64,000 bases of DNA, taken from the NCBI RefSeq assembly GCF_017355935.1, contig NZ_JAFIQT010000002.1:868001-932000 (forward strand). The letters run 5' to 3'. Positions 59,076 to 64,000 of the stretch are shown here, piece by piece. The translations under genes were made by a program, and so were the position numbers. Under the pieces are notes generated by a model. It did not search any database, had not been told where the DNA came from, and saw only the letters and a list, made by a program, of their open reading frames with translations. The stretch's first letter is position 1. The number at the start of each line of letters is the position of its first letter. Source of the DNA: Telluribacter humicola. Lineage in GTDB: Bacteria; Bacteroidota; Bacteroidia; Cytophagales; Spirosomataceae.

Positions 59076-61553
59076 ATGATGAAAGCTAAAAATAAAACCG
59101 CGGAATATAATTTTATGGATGGTGGGGGAGAGATGGGACAACTCACCCGGCAGCATGACTGGTCTGCTACCCCGCTCGGCACTCCTGATCAATGGCCTTC
59201 TAGTTTACGTACTACCATTAGTATCATTCTCAATTCAAGGCACCCCATGTTTCTGTGGTGGGGCTCGGAACTGATCCAGTTTTATAACGATGCCTACCGC
59301 CCCAGCCTGGGTAACGAAGGCAAGCACCCAACGGCCCTAGGGCAGCGTGGCGAAGACTGCTGGCCTGAAATATGGCTGGTCATCAAACCCCTCATTGATC
59401 AGGTACTGGCCGGGGGAGAAGCTACCTGGAGCGAAGACCAGCTCATACCTATCTACCGCAATGGCCATATGGAGGATGTCTACTGGACGTTTGGGTACAG
59501 TCCGGTTAAGGATGAGTCGGGGCAGGTGGGAGGAGTACTGGGAATATGTACCGAAACAACCCAAAAGATACAGCAATTCAGGCAGCTGCAGTTCTCGGAA
59601 CAACGCCTTCAGAACCTGGTGCAGGAGACATCAGTAGGTACGGTGGTGTTGATTGGAGAGGAAATGCGGGTAGAGGTCGTGAATGACTCGTATGCCCAAC
59701 TGATCGGCCGGCAGGTGGATGAACTTCTGAGTAAGCCTATTTTTGACGTAATACCCGAAGCAGAAGAACCTTTTCGGGCTATAATTAAGAGTGTAATGTT
59801 TACGGGGGAGCCGCTTTACCTGTACGATCAACTCTTCTCTGTCCATGTAGGTACAGGCCAGAAGGTAGGTTTCCTGAACCTGATCTACCAGCCTTACCGG
59901 GAGCTGAACGGTACAATAAGTGGGATTACAGTACTCTGCCAGGATGTAACCGAGCAGGTACTGGCCCGCCAGCGGCTGGCCGAGAGCGAAGCCCGGTTTC
60001 GCAGTATAGTAGAGGAAGCGCCCGTGGCTACCTGTCTGTTTGTGGGGCGGGATATGACTGTGCTGGTGGCCAACGAAATGATGCTCAACTATTGGGGGAA
60101 AGGCCACTCCGTAATCGGAAAGCCACTCAAAGAGGCCGTTCCGGAGCTGGAAGGTCAACCCTTCCTGGGGATTCTGGATGATGTATATACGACTGGTCAG
60201 ACCTATGAAGCCAGGAATGCCAGAGCTGCGCTGGAAGTGGACGGTGTAGTGGGTATATACTACTATAATTTTACGTACAAACCTCTCTTTAATGCATCTG
60301 GTGAGGTCTATGCCATTATGGATATGGCCGTGGATGTAACGAAGGAGGTATTGGCTCAGCAACAGGTGCAGGAAGCTCAGGAACTATTCCATGGCGCCAT
60401 AGAACTGGCCGAACTAGGTACCTGGCAACTTAATTTATCTAGTGGATTGCTGGAATTCTCAGATCGGCTTAGAGGGTGGTTTGGTATCCGGCCGGGCGAA
60501 ACCATTACCAAAGAGCGCGCCTTAGCGCCCATTCGCGAAACCGACCGGTCCCTGGTAAATGCGGCAGTACGTCGCGTAACTGTGCCCGGTCTGCCAGGCT
60601 CTCAGGAGGTCGAGTTCACAGTAGACCCTGGTCCGTTGGGCCGGGAGCGGGTCCTGAAGGCGCAGGGGCGAGCATATTTTAGCCCCGATGGGAAACCAAG
60701 CAGGGCGATAGGTACGGTGCAGGATGTAACCGAGCAGCGTAAGCAGGAGCTGGCCCTGATGCAACAGGTACAGGAGCGGACCCGCGAACTGGCTGAAGCC
60801 AACAGGCAACTAACCGAGGCAAATAGTTTTCTCATCCGATCTAACGAACACCTGCAGACATTTGCTTACGTCGCCTCGCATGATCTACAGGAACCTCTTC
60901 GGAAGATTCAGCAGTTTGGCGACCTTCTTAAAACTCGTTTTACTACGAAAACAGGGGATGAACTGATGTACCTGGAACGGATGCAGCATGCGGCTCACCG
61001 TATGTCGGCACTGATTCAGGACCTACTGAATTTCTCGTATGTCTCTTCTCAAAGTAAAGGTCATGTTGCTGTTTCGCTTACGAAAGTAGTTGGTTCCGTG
61101 CTGGTGGATCTGGAAGTGCTTATTGAGGAAAGCGAGGGTACCGTGCATGTGGATGCTCTGCCTACCATCGAGGGAGATGCTTCACAACTGGGGCAGCTCT
61201 TTCAGAACTTACTAAACAATGCACTTAAGTTCAGGCATAGCCACACGAAGCCCTTTGTTTCCATAAGGGCCAGTGAAGTACCCGCAGATCAGCTACCTAA
61301 TAGGGTGACTCCGTGTCGTCAGGCAGCTATGTACCACCGGATTGATGTACAGGATAATGGTATCGGCTTTGACGAAAAGTACCTGAATCGCATTTTCCAG
61401 TTATTTCAAAGGCTCCACGGCCGGAGTGAGTTTGCCGGAACCGGTATAGGGCTCGCTATTTGTGAAAGGGTAGTGACCAATCACGGCGGCGCTATCACCG
61501 CCAGTAGTCAGATGGGTGAGGGAGCTACTTTTACCATCTTTCTGCCCCAGTAA
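59076..61553 (+). CDS. Multi-PAS sensor histidine kinase
   Basis: A 825-residue sensor kinase without an N-terminal signal peptide, so likely cytoplasmic. At least three or four PAS domains cover residues 15-560 (RHPMFLWWGSELIQFYNDAY; later SIVEEAPVATCLFVG, ITVLCQDVTEQVLARQRLAE). They are followed by a HisKA helix (FAYVASHDLQEPLRKIQQFG, phospho-acceptor His) and an ATPase domain with NLLNNALKFR, DNGIGFDEKYL and GTGIGLAICERV. Type and fold fit a light- or redox-sensing kinase; it could phosphorylate lone receiver proteins like those at 25.9, 26.8 and 41.6 kb, but that is speculation. Confidence 0.93.
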   Translation: MMKAKNKTAEYNFMDGGGEMGQLTRQHDWSATPLGTPDQWPSSLRTTISIILNSRHPMFLWWGSELIQFYNDAYRPSLGNEGKHPTALGQRGEDCWPEIWLVIKPLIDQVLAGGEATWSEDQLIPIYRNGHMEDVYWTFGYSPVKDESGQVGGVLGICTETTQKIQQFRQLQFSEQRLQNLVQETSVGTVVLIGEEMRVEVVNDSYAQLIGRQVDELLSKPIFDVIPEAEEPFRAIIKSVMFTGEPLYLYDQLFSVHVGTGQKVGFLNLIYQPYRELNGTISGITVLCQDVTEQVLARQRLAESEARFRSIVEEAPVATCLFVGRDMTVLVANEMMLNYWGKGHSVIGKPLKEAVPELEGQPFLGILDDVYTTGQTYEARNARAALEVDGVVGIYYYNFTYKPLFNASGEVYAIMDMAVDVTKEVLAQQQVQEAQELFHGAIELAELGTWQLNLSSGLLEFSDRLRGWFGIRPGETITKERALAPIRETDRSLVNAAVRRVTVPGLPGSQEVEFTVDPGPLGRERVLKAQGRAYFSPDGKPSRAIGTVQDVTEQRKQELALMQQVQERTRELAEANRQLTEANSFLIRSNEHLQTFAYVASHDLQEPLRKIQQFGDLLKTRFTTKTGDELMYLERMQHAAHRMSALIQDLLNFSYVSSQSKGHVAVSLTKVVGSVLVDLEVLIEESEGTVHVDALPTIEGDASQLGQLFQNLLNNALKFRHSHTKPFVSIRASEVPADQLPNRVTPCRQAAMYHRIDVQDNGIGFDEKYLNRIFQLFQRLHGRSEFAGTGIGLAICERVVTNHGGAITASSQMGEGATFTIFLPQ

Positions 61554-61956
61554 TCGATTGAGTATATATACAGCGTGCCTGCACTTGTTGAGTATGGCTG
61601 TGCATATACCTTTTTTGCTGTCGTTGGTGTTTTTACCAACGATACCTCAAACCCAAAGAAATTCCCGCCGCCAAAGCCGTTGACCCTACCCCCGATACCG
61701 CAACTATGAAAGTCGGGGAAATGAGTAATGAAATCCCTTTTAAACGTATCTGGACATTGCCGCTGCCTGATGCCGAGTAGTGGAAAGATTCGCTGTTGAA
61801 AAAAGAAGAACTACAGGAAATTATTGTCTGAAAATTGGGGTACATACACATAGGCCAAAAAGCAACTAGGTAGCCCTTGGGCAGGTATGTGTACAGCCAA
61901 GGTATGCCTTTTCTGGCAGTACATATACCTCTTACCGTTCGACAGGTACCCCTGCA
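61554..61956. other. Gap between kinase and collagen-like gene
   Basis: 403 bp. Contains the possible remnant above and a TCGTTGGT/ACCAACGA hairpin (61621-61642) that may end the kinase transcript. No intact gene is visible. Confidence 0.45.
61634..61831 (+). pseudogene. Possible coding remnant with in-frame TAG
   Basis: A rightward frame reads YQRYLKPKEIPAAKAVDPTP, then MKVGEMSNEIPFKRIWTLPL, stops at TAG (61778-61780), and continues WKDSLLKKEELQEIIV to TGA at 61829. Composition (Lys, Glu, Pro) looks protein-like, and the upstream half overlaps a TCGTTGGT/ACCAACGA hairpin. No family recognised; could be the end of a decayed gene or noise. Confidence 0.3.
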
Positions 61957-62529
61957 TCAGTCAGTTAACCCCAGTTCCCGCCGAACCGCCTGGTAGTCCT
62001 TCCAGTCTACGCTTTTGAGCCTACCTGTAGTCGTGTTGGGAGGAATCACGATCCACCGGAACTCCAGGTCAAAGTCAATCGGCTGACGGCGCGGCTGAAA
62101 GAACGTTAAATCGAAGTTGATCGTGCTCCGGCCGCCATTGACCTGCATAAAGTACCCCAGCGACATCTCTTCATTAACTGTAGGCAGGGAAAACACCACG
62201 TTGTCGCGGCCGGCGTTACGGTAGTAGGCCATTACCAGCCCCCTGTCCAGTACTGCCTGCGTAATAGTTGCATCTTCACGGCTCACTACGTAGTAGGTTG
62301 AATCCTGATTACTGATCCATACCGAGTCAGGAACCCTCATCCAGTTCGAAGCCATAAGATTGGCAGTACCCGCCGGTCCGGCTGGCCCCTGTGTACCCTG
62401 CGTTCCCTGTGGACCAGCGGGGCCCTGCGGACCTACATCTCCCTGTGGGCCTTTACAGGCTACCGGTATAGCCATGAGTGCCACTACTATACTAAGCATA
62501 GTGAAGGCAATGCGTAATAATTTTTTCAT
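61957..62529 (-). CDS. Lipoprotein with short collagen-like repeat
   Basis: A 190-residue protein. Signal peptide and lipobox (MAIPVACKGPQGDVG) are followed by about eight Gly-x-y triplets rich in Pro and Gln (GPQGDVGPQGPAGPQG, GTQGTQGPAGPAG), then a C-terminal beta-rich domain (VWISNQDSTYYVVSRED, RSTINFDLTFFQPRRQ) of unknown family. It would be anchored in the outer membrane with a stalk. Function unknown; such proteins may be surface or matrix proteins. Confidence 0.8.
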   Translation of the reverse strand: MKKLLRIAFTMLSIVVALMAIPVACKGPQGDVGPQGPAGPQGTQGTQGPAGPAGTANLMASNWMRVPDSVWISNQDSTYYVVSREDATITQAVLDRGLVMAYYRNAGRDNVVFSLPTVNEEMSLGYFMQVNGGRSTINFDLTFFQPRRQPIDFDLEFRWIVIPPNTTTGRLKSVDWKDYQAVRRELGLTD

Positions 62530-62819
62530 CTGAAAGTTAGGTTAAAATTGGGAAGCAAAACGGGAAGTAATACAGTCATTGATTGACTGGTGCAGGTATA
62601 GGAACCCCTACTCACCTTCAGAAAGACCCTGGAAAGTGAGAGCGAAAGCATACTAATAGCTAGTAAGAATTAACTAGCTGAACTTCAGTGTGATATGGTG
62701 TAAATATATCAAAATTTGCTTTTATGTTTCAAAAGAAATATGTAATTTTTACCAAGTTTTCTGCCTCTCATTTTTCGCTTCAAGCCGGTACTTTTTCCAT
62801 CCTATAACTACAGACTACT

Positions 62820-64000
62820 ATGAAAACATCTGTACCGCTTCTGTACGTCTGCTTACTTATGTCACTAAAAGTGGCTGCGCAGACACCTGAAATAACCCGC
62901 GGGCCATATCTGCAAATGGCCTATTCGTATTCTGCTCCCGGTAATCCTAATTTTGTTCGCGCTTCCGTCACCATCTGCTGGAGTACCAATATTCCCACTA
63001 TTGGGCGGGTGGCTTACTCCTCTGAGCCCGAGTATGAATTACTGGGTGGAGTAGTAGGAACGCCTGTTGTGGATGAAACCTCCGCCACTACTGAACACAA
63101 GATCACGCTGAACGACCTGAGGGTAGATTGGCAGTACCGTTACTACATAGGTACAGCATATGACAATGCCAATCCAACGGCCGGGACACTGATTCTGGAA
63201 AAATCACCGGATCATTTTTTTAGGACGCCACCAGCGCCGGGCGTGAAAAAAAAGACGAAGATGTGGGTGCTGGGTGACTTTGGTGCTTACGGAGCTAACG
63301 AGCACAATACCTGGCAGGATAATGTCATACAGGGCATGAAGAACTACATGGCTAGCCAACAAACCGGACCCATGGATATGTGGCTGTGGCTGGGTGACAA
63401 TGCGTATGAACAAGGAAGGAAAGAACAGTATCAGGACAAAATTTTTGACAAAGTAAGAGGCCGGTACGACTGGATATTTCGTCAAACGCCTTTTTATGGT
63501 ACACCTGGTAACCATGATTACTACGATGGTGATTATAATAATGGGTTGCACCATACTATCACAAGAGATTCAATTATCAGGGTACAGAAAAAGATTCATT
63601 ACTATGACGTAGTAACTAACTTCACCAATGGAGAAGGAGGAGGAGAGCCTTCTGGTACGGAAGAATACTACTCCTATGATTACAGCAACATCCACTTTAT
63701 CAGCCTGGATACCTATGGGTTAGAGAAAAAAGGGGATGATGAATACACCAGACTTGCTGCTCATACCCGACAATACAAGTGGCTCGAGCGCGACTTAAAA
63801 AAGGCACAGGCTAATCCTGCCATCAACTGGATCATTGTATATACCCACATGCCTCCTTACTCGGGTGGGTCTCATGATTCCAATACTTCTATTGATTTGA
63901 TTCCTGTCCGGAAAAATCTGGTCCCCCTGCTGGACAAATACAAGGTAGACCTGGTGCTGGCCGGCCACAGCCATGATTACCAGCGTACTCGGCTCATGAG
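62820..64000 (+). CDS. Purple acid phosphatase-like metallophosphoesterase (truncated by window)
   Basis: Runs off the right edge; at least 393 residues are visible. Signal peptide MKTSVPLLYVCLLMSLKVAA. Residues about 25-125 form a fibronectin-like N-terminal domain. The catalytic metallophosphoesterase domain shows GDFG, GDNAYEQGR, GTPGNHDYYDG, THMPPYSGG and GHSHDYQRTR, the dimetal ligands of the purple acid phosphatase family. It should hydrolyse phosphoesters outside the cytoplasm. C-terminal part not visible. Confidence 0.9.
   Translation, partial: MKTSVPLLYVCLLMSLKVAAQTPEITRGPYLQMAYSYSAPGNPNFVRASVTICWSTNIPTIGRVAYSSEPEYELLGGVVGTPVVDETSATTEHKITLNDLRVDWQYRYYIGTAYDNANPTAGTLILEKSPDHFFRTPPAPGVKKKTKMWVLGDFGAYGANEHNTWQDNVIQGMKNYMASQQTGPMDMWLWLGDNAYEQGRKEQYQDKIFDKVRGRYDWIFRQTPFYGTPGNHDYYDGDYNNGLHHTITRDSIIRVQKKIHYYDVVTNFTNGEGGGEPSGTEEYYSYDYSNIHFISLDTYGLEKKGDDEYTRLAAHTRQYKWLERDLKKAQANPAINWIIVYTHMPPYSGGSHDSNTSIDLIPVRKNLVPLLDKYKVDLVLAGHSHDYQRTRLM

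Noticed and set aside
1-64000. CRISPR arrays, rRNA and tRNA genes
   Set aside because: No regular repeat-spacer arrays, no rRNA-like stretch and no tRNA cloverleaf were recognised by eye; a covariance scan would be needed to exclude a tRNA fully.

Overview
The window looks like chromosome of a Bacteroidota bacterium of the order Cytophagales (Spirosoma/Dyadobacter-like). This is inferred from gene families, not from a marker gene. Pointers are a TonB-dependent receptor with a carboxypeptidase-like N-terminal domain, DUF4856/imelysin/HTTM genes, a Nudix-type sugar regulator, TAnnTTTG promoter boxes, weak Shine-Dalgarno sequences and a UmuDC pair. No rRNA, tRNA or CRISPR array was recognised.

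Layout. 1-4.6 kb is one end of an integrated mobile element. Small leftward genes and an HTH protein face a rightward repressor/integrase pair, and five ACTGAAAC repeats at the integrase 3' end look like integrase arm sites. The repressor has an S24-like domain that lacks both catalytic residues. 5-9.6 kb holds a sulfatase, a LysR regulator divergent from a SnoaL-like secreted protein, and a class 3 aldehyde dehydrogenase. 9.6-14.2 kb is a leftward sugar operon (mutarotase, aldo/keto reductase, Zn-alcohol dehydrogenase, TIM-barrel isomerase). Its DeoR regulator carries an in-frame TAG, and a thioesterase next to it carries an in-frame TAA. 14.4-17.2 kb pairs a Nudix regulator with a secreted beta-glucuronidase behind a palindromic candidate operator. 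17.6-25.5 kb is mixed metabolism: two short-chain dehydrogenases, an isomerase, an isoprenylcysteine-type methyltransferase, a TlpA-like protein, TauE/SafE and a small GNAT enzyme, plus a remnant of a second Nudix regulator.

25.9-27.6 kb has two single-domain response regulators and a small protein of an unrecognised family. A paralogue of that protein lies at 54.8-55.2 kb, and a third similar regulator at 41.6 kb. 28.5-32 kb encodes an Ldh2-type dehydrogenase and a Kef-type antiporter. 33-39.2 kb is a four-gene, probably iron-related operon (DUF4856 lipoprotein, imelysin lipoprotein, HTTM membrane protein, TonB-dependent receptor) behind a good Bacteroidetes promoter. umuDC follows at 39.4-41.1 kb.

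43.5-45.5 kb is a tight SnoaL/GNAT/nitrilase operon. 46.4-54.7 kb holds GH15, an L,D-transpeptidase, a HAD hydrolase, a VKOR-like protein, a glycosyltransferase, HMG-CoA reductase and a SpoIIAA-like protein. 55.9-64 kb holds an M3 peptidase, a cupin, a multi-PAS histidine kinase, a collagen-like lipoprotein and a truncated purple-acid-phosphatase-like enzyme.

The least explained items are the paralogous small-protein family, the catalytically dead repressor beside the arm-site array, the two nonsense-broken genes in one neighbourhood, and an 864-bp gene-free stretch ending in an orphan terminator.
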